Source: Vibrio plantisponsor (GTDB taxonomy: Bacteria > Pseudomonadota > Gammaproteobacteria > Enterobacterales > Vibrionaceae). From it: a stretch of DNA of 64,000 nt. Below the pieces are notes generated by a model, which was not told the origin of the DNA, did not search any database, and saw only the letters and a program-made list of their open reading frames with translations. Position 1 is the first letter of the stretch. The number at the start of each line of letters is the position of its first letter. Made by a program: the position numbers and the translations under genes. Shown here piece after piece: positions 47,306 through 58,686 of this stretch. The DNA is taken from positions 1 through 64,000 of the forward strand of contig NZ_JABEQC010000011.1 in assembly GCF_013041605.1 (NCBI RefSeq), written 5' to 3'.

Positions 47306-48841
47306 ATGATGCAATGGATTATCAACAACATACTGCTTTGGGCTCCTGCACTCGCGAGTGCGATTATCTCTGGGAGCGTGATTGGGCTTTGGGTTAAGCA
47401 AAAAATGCAGGTCAGAACCCAACTGCTTGATCAGCAAATTATTAATGACGCTCGCTGGTATCAACAGCAAATTGAGCAACTGAAGGTAAGCTTGAACAAC
47501 AGTTTGGGTGAGTTGGAAGAGCTGGATCAAGAGCGTGATAAGGCAGAGTACGAGCTAAAACAACTGCACGGCAAACTGATGGCAGCAATGGAAAAACTGC
47601 GTTATTTCGATGCCGTGAAGCTGGAACGAGATCAGTACAACGATGAGTTGAACCACTTACGCGAGCTAAAAGCGCAGCTTGATGTTCAGCTGCGTGAGCA
47701 AGAAGCGCGTCATCAGCAGCAGCTAGAATCCTGCGCAGAAAAATTACGTTTGTTGGAAACCGCCGAAGAACGCCTGAAACAGCAATTTGAACACCTTGCT
47801 AACCAAGTGTTTGAAGACAAGGCAGCAAAAGTGGAACAACAGAACAAACAGAGCCTTGATAGTCTGTTGAGCCCGCTTAAAGAGCAGTTAGAAGGTTTCC
47901 GTAAGCAGGTGAATGACAACTTCAACAACGAAGCCAAAGAGCGTCACACCTTAGTGCATGAGCTGCGCAATTTGCAAAGTCTCAATGAACAGATGGCAAA
48001 AGAAGCGTTGAACCTTACTCAGGCACTAAAAGGCGACAACAAGCAGCAAGGCAACTGGGGGGAAGTGGTTCTCGCTCGTGTGCTTGCTGAATCAGGCTTG
48101 CGTGAAGGCCATGAGTACGAAACTCAGGTTAGTTTGCAAAATGATATGGGCAAGCGTTATCAGCCGGATGTGATTGTTCATCTGCCACAAGATAAGCAAG
48201 TGGTGGTGGATTCGAAAATGGCGCTGGTGGCTTATGAGCGATACTTCCATGCTGAAACCGATGAAGAGCGTGATGCTGCTTTGCGCGATCACTTGCTTGC
48301 ACTTCGTAATCACATCAAAGGTTTAAGCCAGAAAGACTACCATCAGCTGCGCGGAATTGAGAGCCTCGATTATGTGCTGATGTTTATTCCGGTTGAACCT
48401 GCATTCCAAGTCGCGATTCAGGCTGATCCAAGCTTGGTGAAAGATGCGATGGAGCAAAACATTATTCTTGTCAGTCCAACCACATTGCTGGTGGCGCTGC
48501 GTACCATTGATAACCTATGGCGCAATGATCGCCAGAACCAAAATGCTCGTCTCATTGCCGAGCGTGCCAGCAAGCTCTACGACAAGCTACGTCTGTTCGT
48601 TGATGATATGGAAGGATTGGGGTCTGCGTTAGACAGAGCCAACCAAAATTATCAGGGTGCGATGAACAAGCTTGTCACTGGTCGCGGAAATGCTATCAGT
48701 CAGGCAGAAAGCTTTAAGCAGCTTGGGGTTGAAGTGAAACGTTCTATCCATTCTCAGTGGGCGGAAAAGGCACAAATTGGCGAAGATTATGAAAATGCCC
48801 CTTTAGTAGAAAGACATCAAGGAGAGGATAAAGTAAACTGA
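47306..48841 (+). CDS. rmuC: DNA recombination protein RmuC
   Basis: 511 residues: an N-terminal membrane anchor (ILLWAPALASAIISGSVIGLWV), a long coiled coil at about 35-240, then the RmuC nuclease-like domain (KQQGNWGEVVLARVLAESGLREGHEY; VVVDSKMALVAYERY). It limits recombination at inverted repeats in E. coli. It lies upstream of ubiE as in V. cholerae. No terminator is seen in the 143 bases before ubiE, so read-through is possible. Confidence 0.93.
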   Translation: MMQWIINNILLWAPALASAIISGSVIGLWVKQKMQVRTQLLDQQIINDARWYQQQIEQLKVSLNNSLGELEELDQERDKAEYELKQLHGKLMAAMEKLRYFDAVKLERDQYNDELNHLRELKAQLDVQLREQEARHQQQLESCAEKLRLLETAEERLKQQFEHLANQVFEDKAAKVEQQNKQSLDSLLSPLKEQLEGFRKQVNDNFNNEAKERHTLVHELRNLQSLNEQMAKEALNLTQALKGDNKQQGNWGEVVLARVLAESGLREGHEYETQVSLQNDMGKRYQPDVIVHLPQDKQVVVDSKMALVAYERYFHAETDEERDAALRDHLLALRNHIKGLSQKDYHQLRGIESLDYVLMFIPVEPAFQVAIQADPSLVKDAMEQNIILVSPTTLLVALRTIDNLWRNDRQNQNARLIAERASKLYDKLRLFVDDMEGLGSALDRANQNYQGAMNKLVTGRGNAISQAESFKQLGVEVKRSIHSQWAEKAQIGEDYENAPLVERHQGEDKVN

Positions 48842-48984
48842 TTGCCCGCGGCAGTTTAGTCACTTTTTTGAGCGCCTTTTTCAGCAGAAAAGTTCTCAAA
48901 CCAAGAGTGCGCTGCATAGCAACCAAATTGAAAAGAAACGAATGATGGCGGGCGCAGTAGCGACCACGATGACGGATAGAAACG

Positions 48985-49770
48985 ATGACGGACAGTAGTA
49001 GCGTGCAAACGAATACAGCAATGACAGATCAAGAAACAACGCATTTCGGTTTCGAAACCGTTCGTAAAGAAGAAAAAGCAACCAAAGTAGCTCAGGTGTT
49101 TCACTCAGTAGCAGCGAAATACGACATCATGAATGACTTAATGTCGGGTGGCGTTCATCGACTATGGAAGCGTTTTACGATTGATTGCTCAGGCGCACGT
49201 CCGGGACAAAAAATTCTCGATCTTGGTGGCGGTACTGGTGACCTAGCTGCGAAGTTCTCTCGTATCGTTGGCGATAAAGGCCACGTTATTCTGGCGGACA
49301 TCAATAACTCAATGCTAAATGTGGGCCGCGATAAACTGCGTGACCGCGGCATTGTCGGCAACATTGATTTCGTACAAGCGAACGCGGAAGAACTGCCGTT
49401 CCCAGATAACCATTTTGACTGCATTACTATCAGCTTCTGTCTGCGTAACGTAACAGATAAAGATAAAGCACTGCGTTCAATGTACCGTGTTCTGAAACCG
49501 GGTGGTCGTCTGTTAGTGCTTGAGTTTTCTAAACCTGTTTTAGATCCGCTTTCTAAAATTTATGATGCCTATTCGTTCCACATCCTGCCAAAAATGGGTG
49601 AACTGATTGCTAACGATGCAGACAGCTACCGTTATTTAGCAGAATCAATTCGTATGCACCCAGACCAAGAAACCTTAAAAGGTATGATGGTTGAAGCAGG
49701 CTTCGAGCAAGCAAGCTACTACAACCTGACTGGTGGTATCGTCGCACTGCACCGCGGTTACAAATTCTAA
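48985..49770 (+). CDS. ubiE: Ubiquinone/menaquinone C-methyltransferase UbiE
   Basis: SAM-dependent methyltransferase with motif [14 protein letters not shown], motif [18 protein letters not shown] and a C-terminal ALHRGYKF signature. It C-methylates the quinone ring in both ubiquinone and menaquinone synthesis. 261 residues, slightly longer at the N-terminus than E. coli. It is the first gene of ubiE-ubiJ-ubiB-tatABC. Confidence 0.97.
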   Translation: MTDSSSVQTNTAMTDQETTHFGFETVRKEEKATKVAQVFHSVAAKYDIMNDLMSGGVHRLWKRFTIDCSGARPGQKILDLGGGTGDLAAKFSRIVGDKGHVILADINNSMLNVGRDKLRDRGIVGNIDFVQANAEELPFPDNHFDCITISFCLRNVTDKDKALRSMYRVLKPGGRLLVLEFSKPVLDPLSKIYDAYSFHILPKMGELIANDADSYRYLAESIRMHPDQETLKGMMVEAGFEQASYYNLTGGIVALHRGYKF

Positions 49771-49779
49771 GGACCGCTT

Positions 49780-50412
49780 ATGCCGTTTGAACCTCTTGTC
49801 ACCGCGGTGATAGAAACCTCTCTGAATACCCTGATTAAAGACGACCCTAACTTGGGTCGTCGTCTCGCACGCCTTAAGGGGCAAGTGATTCAAGTGCATC
49901 TCAAAGAGCTAAATAAGACACTAACGTTTGTGTTTAGCCAACAGATCGATGTACTGGCAAATTATGAAGGCAAGCCAGACTGTTACTTGTCATTGCATCT
50001 TTCTGTACTGCCTGAACTGCGTGAACAAGCCAATATCACTAAACTTATCAAACAAGATAAGTTGGTGTTGGAAGGTGATATCCAACTAGCTCAGAAATTT
50101 TCTCAATTGATGACAGATTGCAAACCTGACATTGAAGAGTGGCTGTCACGAGTCACTGGTGATGTGGTGGCTCACACTGTGGTTCAGGGGGCGAAAAACG
50201 TTGGCTCTTTGCTGACTTCTCAGTTTAACAAGCATCAGAACCATCTGGCTCAAGTGCTGACTGAAGAGTGGCGAATTGCTCCTGCGCCATTAGAGATTGC
50301 GTATTTCTGCGATCAAGTCGATGACGTGAAAAGTCAGGCTGCACGTTTAGAAGCAAAGCTAGCGGCACTGCTAGAGAAAATAAGCAAGGAAAACGCTGAG
50401 GTTGCCAAATAA
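49780..50412 (+). CDS. ubiJ: Ubiquinone biosynthesis accessory factor UbiJ
   Basis: 210 residues. The N-terminal SCP2 lipid-binding domain (DVLANYEGKPDCYLSLHL) is followed by an amphipathic helix and a C-terminal coiled coil (DVKSQAARLEAKLAALLEKIS). It binds ubiquinone intermediates in the Ubi metabolon. Start nine bases after ubiE, stop three bases before ubiB. Confidence 0.94.
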   Translation: MPFEPLVTAVIETSLNTLIKDDPNLGRRLARLKGQVIQVHLKELNKTLTFVFSQQIDVLANYEGKPDCYLSLHLSVLPELREQANITKLIKQDKLVLEGDIQLAQKFSQLMTDCKPDIEEWLSRVTGDVVAHTVVQGAKNVGSLLTSQFNKHQNHLAQVLTEEWRIAPAPLEIAYFCDQVDDVKSQAARLEAKLAALLEKISKENAEVAK

Positions 50413-50415
50413 CGT

Positions 50416-52050
50416 ATGACGCCTTCAGAACTTAAGCGCCTATATAGAATTATCAAAGTTCAGCTCGAATATGGGCTGGATGAATTTCTTCCTGATCATC
50501 AGTTAGCAAAAGCACCACGATTGTTGCGTAAGTCGCTGTTTTGGATTCGTAATCAGCACAGTGATAAGCCGTTAGGTGAACGTCTGCGTCTTGCGCTGCA
50601 AGAGTTGGGACCAGTGTGGATTAAGTTTGGTCAGATGATGTCGACTCGCCGTGATCTGTTCCCGCCACATATCGCCGATCAGCTTGCGCTGCTGCAAGAC
50701 AAGGTTGCGCCATTTGACGGTAAACTCGCCAAACAGCAGATGGAAAAAACGCTCGGCGGCAGTTTAGAAACGTGGTTTGACGATTTTGATATCGAACCGC
50801 TAGCATCAGCTTCTATTGCTCAGGTACACACCGCGAAACTAAAAGAAAACGGCCGAGAGATCGTTCTAAAAGTGATTCGTCCTGATATTCGCCCTGTGAT
50901 TGATGCCGATATTAAGCTGATGTATCGCATGGCGCGTATTGTTGCCAAAGCGACTCCGGAGACGAAGCGTCTCAAGCCTGTCGAAGTGGTACGAGAGTAC
51001 GAAAAAACGCTGATCGATGAGCTGGATTTACGCAGAGAAGCGGCCAACGCGATTCGCTTGCGTCGTAACTTCGAAGACAGTGAAGAACTTTACGTTCCTG
51101 AAATAATTAGCGATTTGAGTAATGAAACTGTCATGGTTTCTGAGCGAATATACGGCATTCAGGTTTCCGACGTAGAACGTTTGCGAGCAAACGGCACCAA
51201 TATGAAGCTGTTAGCTGAACGCGGAGTGAGCGTGTTTTTCACACAGGTGTTCCGCGATAGTTTCTTCCATGCCGACATGCATCCGGGCAACGTGTTTGTG
51301 AACCCTGAACATCCAGAAAATCCACAGTGGATTGGCTTGGACTGTGGCATCGTAGGCACACTCAACAGCGAAGATAAACGTTATTTAGCCGAAAACTTCT
51401 TGGCATTCTTTAACCGAGATTACCGCAAAGTTGCTGAGCTGCACGTTGATTCTGGCTGGGTACCTCACGATACCAATATTGATGAGTTTGAAGTCGCAAT
51501 TCGTATCGTCTGTGAACCTATTTTTGCAAAACCTCTTTGTGAAATTTCCTTTGGTCACGTGCTGTTGAACCTGTTCAATACAGCACGCCGATTCAATATG
51601 GAAGTTCAGCCACAATTGGTATTGCTGCAGAAAACTCTGCTTTATGTTGAAGGGCTTGGTCGCCAGCTTTATCCGCAACTCGATTTGTGGCAGACGGCAA
51701 AACCTTTCCTAGAAAAATGGATGATGAACCAAGTGGGGCCGCAAGCTGTCATCAATGCAGTGAAAGAGCGTGCGCCATTCTGGGCAGAAAAATTACCTGA
51801 ATTACCAGAGCTGCTATACGACAGTTTGCGCCAAGGTAAAGTGATGAATCAGCGTATTGATCAGCTTTACCAAGGGTATCGAGAAACAAAGCGTCAGCAG
51901 GCTACAGGCAAGTTTTTATTTGGTATTGGCGCCACATTAGTCGTATGCTCGGCAATATTGGTTACAAATGGTTATGAACATCTTGCTGTGAGCAGCGGAG
52001 TCACGGGTGTTCTTTCTTGGCTGTTTAGCTGGCGAACATATCGCCACTAA
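50416..52050 (+). CDS. ubiB: Atypical kinase/ATPase UbiB
   Basis: 544 residues. The family KxGQ segment ([17 protein letters not shown]), the Ala-rich nucleotide loop [12 protein letters not shown], and kinase catalytic regions ([22 protein letters not shown]) are present. The C-terminus has two membrane helices. It supports ubiquinone synthesis at the membrane, presumably by lipid extraction. It lies 40 bases before tatA. Confidence 0.96.
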   Translation: MTPSELKRLYRIIKVQLEYGLDEFLPDHQLAKAPRLLRKSLFWIRNQHSDKPLGERLRLALQELGPVWIKFGQMMSTRRDLFPPHIADQLALLQDKVAPFDGKLAKQQMEKTLGGSLETWFDDFDIEPLASASIAQVHTAKLKENGREIVLKVIRPDIRPVIDADIKLMYRMARIVAKATPETKRLKPVEVVREYEKTLIDELDLRREAANAIRLRRNFEDSEELYVPEIISDLSNETVMVSERIYGIQVSDVERLRANGTNMKLLAERGVSVFFTQVFRDSFFHADMHPGNVFVNPEHPENPQWIGLDCGIVGTLNSEDKRYLAENFLAFFNRDYRKVAELHVDSGWVPHDTNIDEFEVAIRIVCEPIFAKPLCEISFGHVLLNLFNTARRFNMEVQPQLVLLQKTLLYVEGLGRQLYPQLDLWQTAKPFLEKWMMNQVGPQAVINAVKERAPFWAEKLPELPELLYDSLRQGKVMNQRIDQLYQGYRETKRQQATGKFLFGIGATLVVCSAILVTNGYEHLAVSSGVTGVLSWLFSWRTYRH

Positions 52051-52090
52051 GTGTTTTTATATTATTAGCATATTACCAGAGGGGATAATT

Positions 52091-52333
52091 ATGGGGATAA
52101 GTTGGCCACAATTATTGATTATTGCAGTTATCGTGATTCTATTGTTTGGTACAAAGAAGCTTCGTGGTATTGGCAGTGATTTAGGCGGTGCAGTTAAAGG
52201 CTTCAAGAAAGCGATGGCTGAAGATGAAGATAAATCTGAAGCAAGCAAAGACGCTGACTTTGAACCAAAGAACTTGGAGCAACAAAAAACAGCTGCTTCA
52301 ACTGAAACCAAAAAAGACAAAGAGCAGGCGTAA
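52091..52333 (+). CDS. tatA: Sec-independent translocase TatA
   Basis: 80 residues: an N-terminal helix [20 protein letters not shown] with the FG hinge, the amphipathic helix [15 protein letters not shown] and an acidic tail. It polymerises into the Tat export pore. GAGGGGA lies before ATG 52091; the frame runs back to 52007 inside ubiB, but that is not TatA-like. Confidence 0.97.
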   Translation: MGISWPQLLIIAVIVILLFGTKKLRGIGSDLGGAVKGFKKAMAEDEDKSEASKDADFEPKNLEQQKTAASTETKKDKEQA

Positions 52334-52336
52334 AGA

Positions 52337-52792
52337 GTGTTCGATATCGGTTTTTGGGAGCTGGTATTAATCTCTGTTGTTGCTTTAGTTGTATTAGGTC
52401 CTGAACGTTTGCCACATGCTATTCGCAGCGTGACCAAGTTTATTGGTGCGGCGAAAAGCATGGCGAACAGTGTGAAAGATGAGCTGGCTCATGAGCTGAA
52501 AGTGCAAGAGTTACAAGAAAACTTGCGCAAAGCTGAGCAAATGGGCATGAAAAATCTTTCACCTGAACTTCAAGAGTCGGTCGATAAGCTAAAGCAAGCG
52601 GCGCAAGATGTTCAGCGTCCTTATGCTGCATCGAACAATACGCAAACAGCGGATAATTCAGCCGCAACGAGCGCAGAAACTATGGATGTTTCAGAATCAA
52701 TCAAGGGTTCAGAAACGATAAATGTTACTGCGCAAGCTCAAACTCAGCCAACTGAGGAAGAGCTCAAATCGGCAGACAAGAAAGCCGAATAA
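52337..52792 (+). CDS. tatB: Sec-independent translocase TatB
   Basis: 151 residues starting [25 protein letters not shown], which is diagnostic, then a long amphipathic helix and a Gln/Thr-rich unstructured tail. Start GTG. It forms the signal-peptide receptor with TatC. A terminator-like hairpin follows. Confidence 0.97.
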   Translation: MFDIGFWELVLISVVALVVLGPERLPHAIRSVTKFIGAAKSMANSVKDELAHELKVQELQENLRKAEQMGMKNLSPELQESVDKLKQAAQDVQRPYAASNNTQTADNSAATSAETMDVSESIKGSETINVTAQAQTQPTEEELKSADKKAE

Positions 52793-52801
52793 GCCATCAA
52801 A

Positions 52802-52830
52802 TGAAGAGCACACGTTGCTCTTCATTTTCT
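52802..52830 (+). terminator. Terminator-like hairpin between tatB and tatC
   Basis: A perfect 9-bp stem TGAAGAGCA / TGCTCTTCA around CACGT followed by TTTTCTGTTTT. It may attenuate tatC relative to tatA, which is needed in higher amounts. Confidence 0.65.
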
Positions 52831-52872
52831 GTTTTATGATCTCAGTTATATGAGCTGTCACATGAGGTTCCA

Positions 52873-53622
52873 ATGTCTTCTGTAGAACAGACGCAGCCTT
52901 TAATTAGTCACCTTCTTGAGCTACGCAACCGCTTATTGCACAGTATCGCGGGCGTGCTGGTTGTGTTTCTTGCTTTGATCTATTTCTCCGGTGACATTTA
53001 CGAGTTTGTCTCCAAGCCGCTGGTGGAACGTCTGCCGGAAGGCGCGACGATGATCGCAACCGATGTTGCTTCACCGTTCTTTACGCCACTTAAACTGACT
53101 CTGATTGTTGCTGTGTTTCTTTCTGTGCCTTATATCCTTTATCAGGTATGGGCATTTGTGGCTCCGGGTTTGTATAAACATGAACGCCGCTTAATTTTCC
53201 CTCTGCTGTTTTCCAGCTCTCTCTTGTTTTACTGCGGTGTCGCTTTCGCTTACTTCGTGGTATTTCCGCTGGTGTTTGGTTTCTTTACCGCTATTGCATT
53301 GGGTGGTGTGGAAATCGCAACCGACATTGCCAATTATCTTGATTTCGTCTTAGCACTGTTCTTGGCGTTTGGTATCGCGTTTGAAGTACCCGTCGCCATC
53401 TGCTTGCTTTGCTGGACAGGGGCAACCACACCTAAGGCTCTGGCAGCTAAGCGCCCGTACATCATAGTGGCAGCCTTTATTGTCGGCATGCTGCTTACGC
53501 CGCCGGATATGATTTCACAGACCTTATTGGCTGTGCCTATGTGCTTGCTGTTTGAAGTCGGACTTATCTTTGCTCGTTTCTACACTAAGAAAGAAGCGGA
53601 TGAAGAGGAAGTGGAAGAATAG
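52873..53622 (+). CDS. tatC: Sec-independent translocase TatC
   Basis: 249 residues with six membrane helices and the conserved [16 protein letters not shown]-terminus, [12 protein letters not shown] and [13 protein letters not shown] [15 protein letters not shown]. It recognises twin-arginine signals such as that of the multicopper oxidase at 1681-3057. Confidence 0.97.
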   Translation: MSSVEQTQPLISHLLELRNRLLHSIAGVLVVFLALIYFSGDIYEFVSKPLVERLPEGATMIATDVASPFFTPLKLTLIVAVFLSVPYILYQVWAFVAPGLYKHERRLIFPLLFSSSLLFYCGVAFAYFVVFPLVFGFFTAIALGGVEIATDIANYLDFVLALFLAFGIAFEVPVAICLLCWTGATTPKALAAKRPYIIVAAFIVGMLLTPPDMISQTLLAVPMCLLFEVGLIFARFYTKKEADEEEVEE

Positions 53623-53650
53623 GCCGATAAGCCGTAGTGAATATCGAAAT

Positions 53651-53676
53651 GAAAAGGAGCATAAGCTCCTTTTTTG
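53651..53676 (+). terminator. Terminator after tatC
   Basis: AAAAGGAGC / GCTCCTTTT stem with loop ATAA and a T-run. Confidence 0.9.
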
Positions 53677-53755
53677 TGCCCGCTGGCTGAGCAAATTCTA
53701 TAGCCATCACAGTTTTACGATTTGATGCGTTGTTGATGATTTTTTGCACAATAGT

Positions 53756-53769
53756 TTGATTTAAAACAA
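53756..53769 (+). promoter_or_regulatory. FNR-like box upstream of the octaheme cytochrome
   Basis: TTGAT-TTAA-AACAA matches TTGAT-N4-ATCAA at 9 of 10 positions. It lies about 80 bases before the start, so anaerobic induction is plausible. Confidence 0.6.
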
Positions 53770-53845
53770 TTGTGCTGCGATCTGCTTTCGCATTTGAAAT
53801 TCTTTTGTCTAATTATATAAGCGAATTCTAATTTACCAGGAAGGT

Positions 53846-55444
53846 ATGTTCGGAATGAAAACTATAACGATTAGACACAACTCGGTGTTATTGCTGTTAC
53901 TTACGGTGTTTTTCACCGTAACTACGTCATGGGCTTATGCGTCAACGGCTGATCACCAAACCTTTGAACAACTGAACGGGCCTTTTAACAAAGCTCAGGA
54001 AGTGACAAAAGCGTGTTTGGAATGCCATACCGAAGCGGGTGAACAGATTCAGGCTTCAACCCACTGGACGTGGGAGCATGAACAGCTCAGTTCAGATGAG
54101 ATTTACGGCAAGAAAAACGTCGTCAATAACTTCTGCATTTCTACTGCTTCCAATGAGCCTCGCTGTACAAGCTGCCATACAGGCTATGGCTGGAAAGACG
54201 ACCAATTTGATTTCACCAAACAAGAGAGTATCGACTGTTTGGTCTGCCATGATCAATCCGGTCAATACCGAAAATTCCCTACCGCAGCCGGTCATCCTAA
54301 TTATGTCGATACTGAATGGCCTGTTGGCTCAGGGAAAATTCTCCCTGCGGTTGATTTGGCACAATCTGCCAAAAGTGTTGCTACGCCAGAAGTAAAGAAC
54401 TGCGGTAGTTGTCATTTCTTTGGTGGTGGTGGTGATGCCGTCAAACACGGCGATATGGATTCAAGTCTTAATACCGCCTCGCCTGAACTCGATGTGCACC
54501 TTGCCAAAGAGGGTGCGAATTTGAAGTGTCAGGACTGTCATACAACCAGCGCTCACATCACCCAGGGATCGCGTTATTCCATGAATGCGAAAGATACCTC
54601 CGGTATCGATATTCCCGGACACACAGACATGAATCGTGCGACTTGTGAGTCTTGTCATAGTGCACAGCCACATCAAGGCTCACGCGAAGCGATTCGCCTC
54701 AATCAGCATGCAGAAAATGTCGCTTGTCAGACATGCCATATTCCAGAATTTGCCCGTGAAAAAGCGACGAAAACCTTCTGGGATTGGTCTACTGCTGGCG
54801 ACAAGAAACGGCCAATGACCAAAGATGAGTGGGGCAATCCACTTTACGATCCGAAAAAAGGGGATTTCGTCTGGGAGAAAAACGTGGTTCCTGAATATGC
54901 CTGTTTCAATGGCGAGATTGATTACACCACTGTGGGTGAGAAGGTTCAGCCTAATGCCGATGGTGTGATTGAACTGACCAAAGTTCAGGGAACTTGTGGT
55001 GAAGAAGGCACTCGCATCTGGCCGTTCAAAGTGATGAAAGGCAAGCAGCCTTATGATGTGAAAAATCAACTGATGATAACACCACACTTGTTCGGTAAAG
55101 ATAGTTCAGCTTATTGGAAATCTTATGATTGGGCTGCGGCTGCTACAGCAGGTATGGCGGCGAGTGGATTAGAGTTTGGCGGTGAGATGGCGTTTGTCGA
55201 TACCGATTATCACTTCCCGATCACCCATATGGTGGCTCCAGCAGAGAAAGCATTGGAATGTCAGGACTGCCATAGCAAAGATGGGCGAATGGCGAAAATT
55301 GCTGGTTTCTATATTCCTGGTCGTGATGATGCCCTTGGTGGGATTAGTCAGTATTTGTGGTGGTTGGTTGCTCTGACTGTGTTGGCAGCCGTAATACATG
55401 GCTTGTTAAGGTTATTCTCGCGTCATCCGCAAGGTAAGGAGTAG
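53846..55444 (+). CDS. Octaheme c-type cytochrome, tetrathionate reductase (Otr) family
   Basis: 532 residues. A Sec signal peptide (LLLLLTVFFTVTTSWAYA) precedes eight CxxCH haem sites: CLECH (from residue 57), CTSCH, CLVCH, CGSCH, CQDCH, CESCH, CQTCH and CQDCH (from residue 472). A C-terminal membrane helix (YLWWLVALTVLAAVIHGLL) anchors it. It resembles the Shewanella octaheme tetrathionate reductase, which also reduces nitrite and hydroxylamine in vitro; the physiological acceptor here is not certain. The start could be ATG 53855 instead. Four bases separate it from the cytochrome b gene. Confidence 0.9.
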   Translation: MFGMKTITIRHNSVLLLLLTVFFTVTTSWAYASTADHQTFEQLNGPFNKAQEVTKACLECHTEAGEQIQASTHWTWEHEQLSSDEIYGKKNVVNNFCISTASNEPRCTSCHTGYGWKDDQFDFTKQESIDCLVCHDQSGQYRKFPTAAGHPNYVDTEWPVGSGKILPAVDLAQSAKSVATPEVKNCGSCHFFGGGGDAVKHGDMDSSLNTASPELDVHLAKEGANLKCQDCHTTSAHITQGSRYSMNAKDTSGIDIPGHTDMNRATCESCHSAQPHQGSREAIRLNQHAENVACQTCHIPEFAREKATKTFWDWSTAGDKKRPMTKDEWGNPLYDPKKGDFVWEKNVVPEYACFNGEIDYTTVGEKVQPNADGVIELTKVQGTCGEEGTRIWPFKVMKGKQPYDVKNQLMITPHLFGKDSSAYWKSYDWAAAATAGMAASGLEFGGEMAFVDTDYHFPITHMVAPAEKALECQDCHSKDGRMAKIAGFYIPGRDDALGGISQYLWWLVALTVLAAVIHGLLRLFSRHPQGKE

Positions 55445-55447
55445 GTT

Positions 55448-56026
55448 ATGCGTCATATGGTTTATAAACGCTTTGAACGCTTCTGGCATTGGGCGCAAAG
55501 CTTACTGATTATCGCAATGATAGCGACCGGATTTGAAATTCATGGCTCTTACCAGTGGTTAGGTTTCGAAGATGCTTTGTTGTGGCATGAGTTGTGTGCA
55601 GTGACATTGATTGTGCTTTGGTTGTTTGCCATTTTCTGGCATTTCACGACAGGGGAATGGCGGCAATATATGCCAACGACCGACAAACTTTCTGATGTGG
55701 TGCGTTTCTATGTGCGAGGTATTTTTCTAGGGCAGCCACATCCGTATCAGGCGACACCAGAGAGAAAGCACAATCCTTTGCAGCGCTTTTTCTATCTGGG
55801 TTTTAAGCTGATATTAGCGCCATTGATTTGGGTTTCTGGTGCTCTGTTATTGCTTCACCCTTTCGGTATTGAAGTCATTCCTTTGGGCACATTATCGGGG
55901 ATGCATTTGTTGGTGGCGTTTTTATTTGTGGTGTTCTTGATTGGGCATATTTACATGACCACCACAGGGCCGACGCCCACCAGTCATATCAAAACTATGA
56001 TTACTGGCTACGAGGAGGAACATTAA
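55448..56026 (+). CDS. Cytochrome b561-type membrane subunit
   Basis: 192 residues with about four membrane helices and conserved His in FWHWAQSL, LLWHELCAV, FWHFTTGEW and GMHLLVAF/LIGHIYMTTTG, suitable for two haem b. It most likely passes electrons from quinol to the octaheme cytochrome encoded just upstream, forming a two-component respiratory reductase. Confidence 0.88.
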   Translation: MRHMVYKRFERFWHWAQSLLIIAMIATGFEIHGSYQWLGFEDALLWHELCAVTLIVLWLFAIFWHFTTGEWRQYMPTTDKLSDVVRFYVRGIFLGQPHPYQATPERKHNPLQRFFYLGFKLILAPLIWVSGALLLLHPFGIEVIPLGTLSGMHLLVAFLFVVFLIGHIYMTTTGPTPTSHIKTMITGYEEEH

Positions 56027-56069
56027 TCTAAAGTGAAAGGAATAAAACTCTAACTCTTGGCTCACTATG

Positions 56070-56106
56070 AGAAAGCCCCCTTAAAAGATTAGGGGGCTTT
56101 GTTTTT
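56070..56106. terminator. Bidirectional terminator
   Basis: AAAGCCCCCT / AGGGGGCTTT around TAAAAGATT, then GTTTTT. It lies between the cytochrome operon and the convergent tatD. Confidence 0.9.
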
Positions 56107-56107
56107 A

Positions 56108-56869
56108 CTAAAGGTTGAATAGCTTTTTGGCATTCAACGTGGTGAGAGTGTCTACTTCTTCAATGGTCATCTCACGAAGCTCTGCGACTCGTTTCGCGAC
56201 GAGTTGGGTGTAAGCCGGTTCATTGCGTTTTCCACGATGAGGAACCGGCGCAAGGTAAGGGCAGTCGGTTTCTAAAATCACGTAGTTAAGGTCGAGATGA
56301 GGAATCACCTGATCCATGCCACCATTTTTAAAAGTAGAAACACCACCTAAGCCAAGATGAAAGCCCAAATCGTTGATCGCTTTCGCTTCTTCTACACTGC
56401 CACCAAAGCAGTGGAACACGCCACGCAGTGAACCATCTTGCTCTTTACGCAGTAAGGCTAAGGTTTCCTCAATGGAGTCTCGGGTGTGTATCACCACAGG
56501 AAGGTCCATCTCTTTCGCCCAGTTAAGCTGAGTGACAAACGCCATTTCTTGTTCTGCGCGATAGGTTTTATCCCAGTAGAGGTCGATACCAATTTCACCC
56601 ACAGCGATGAAATTGTGTTTATCGAACCATGCGCGAATAGTTTCCAGAGTCTGATTTACGTTAGCGTCTACATAACAAGGGTGAAGCCCCATCATAGAAC
56701 GGCAAACCTCAGGATAGGCGGCTTCTGTTGCCAGCATAGGTTCGATGGAATCTAAGTCGATATTTGGCAACAAGATTTGGTTGATACCTTGTTCTAAGGC
56801 GCGTTGAACAACGGCATCTCTGTCTTGGTCAAATTCGCTGGCATAGATATGGGCATGGGTATCAATCAT
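56108..56869 (-). CDS. tatD: TatD-family metal-dependent hydrolase
   Basis: 253 residues, a TIM barrel. Metal ligands are visible: DTHAH at the N-terminus, GEIGIDLYW, HTRDS, HCFGG and ETDCPYLAP. TatD is a 3'-5' DNase, likely in DNA repair rather than Tat export. It faces the opposite strand from tatABC and is separated by the cytochrome genes, unlike tatABCD in E. coli. Confidence 0.93.
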   Translation of the reverse strand: MIDTHAHIYASEFDQDRDAVVQRALEQGINQILLPNIDLDSIEPMLATEAAYPEVCRSMMGLHPCYVDANVNQTLETIRAWFDKHNFIAVGEIGIDLYWDKTYRAEQEMAFVTQLNWAKEMDLPVVIHTRDSIEETLALLRKEQDGSLRGVFHCFGGSVEEAKAINDLGFHLGLGGVSTFKNGGMDQVIPHLDLNYVILETDCPYLAPVPHRGKRNEPAYTQLVAKRVAELREMTIEEVDTLTTLNAKKLFNL

Positions 56870-57073
56870 GGTGTTGTCTCGCTAAATTCTGTTTGCGGGC
56901 AGTATACGTGAGTGTGAGCATCGGGTCATTTTTTGTATTTTTACTTAAAGGCTCTAGCACCAGAGTTTGAGAGTGATATGATTTCGCCTGAACCTGTTCC
57001 ACCTGAAGTGCTTTTCTATGAGAGCTTTCTGTCTGAATGGGAATCTACACATCAAATAAAGTCTGAACTTTGA

Positions 57074-58138
<1,065 letters not shown>

Positions 58139-58174
58139 AGCCCCTAAAATAAACCAGAAAACGAACAAGTCACT

Positions 58175-58206
58175 AAAGGCTGGCCATTGACCAGCCTTTT
58201 CTTTTT
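58175..58206 (+). terminator. Terminator after hemB
   Basis: AAAGGCTGG / CCAGCCTTT with loop CCATTGA, then TTTCTTTTT. Confidence 0.9.
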
Positions 58207-58229
58207 GAACTCAATTTAAGGAAACAATA

Positions 58230-58667
58230 ATGAAGATACGTGAAGGCAGTTTGTCTGAAGTTGTAGCCGTGGTGACTGAAATTGATGAGTTCATTGTTAA
58301 AGAAAACGAACAAAGCTTAGCTCAGCGATTAGAAGGTAAGCGCCATTTGATTCTGGTTGCAGAGCAACAAGGCCAAATATTAGGTTTCAAAATCGGTTAT
58401 GAGCTAGATTCAGATACTTTCTACAGTTGGTTTGGTGGTGTTTCTCCTAAAGCTCGCAATTTGGGGTTGGCTCAAAAGCTATTAGATGTGCAGGAATCTT
58501 GGGTTGTTGATCAAGGATATCAACAGCTTAAGGTTAAATCGCGTAATCAGTTTCCAACCATGTTAAGGCTGCTATTAAGGAATAACTACCTGATTGAGAA
58601 CTTTGAGCCGTATGAGCCGCTATTGGAAAGCCGTATCCACTTTGTGAAGCAGTTAAAAAATAAATGA
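58230..58667 (+). CDS. GNAT-family N-acetyltransferase
   Basis: 145 residues. GNAT fold: beta strand LILVAEQQGQILGFKIGYE, acetyl-CoA loop region GGVSPKARNLGLAQKLLDVQE (the Q/RxxGxG/A loop is RNLGLA) and a C-terminal strand ending EPYEPLLESRIHFVKQL. The acceptor is unknown. AAGG lies eight bases before the ATG; a terminator precedes it, so it is separately transcribed. Confidence 0.85.
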   Translation: MKIREGSLSEVVAVVTEIDEFIVKENEQSLAQRLEGKRHLILVAEQQGQILGFKIGYELDSDTFYSWFGGVSPKARNLGLAQKLLDVQESWVVDQGYQQLKVKSRNQFPTMLRLLLRNNYLIENFEPYEPLLESRIHFVKQLKNK

Positions 58668-58686
58668 GATTTTTTCTCATTTAGTG

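Noticed and set aside
52007..52090. Longer TatA from within ubiB
   Set aside because: The extension is the ubiB 3' end in another frame; TatA proper starts [10 protein letters not shown] at 52091 after a good ribosome binding site.
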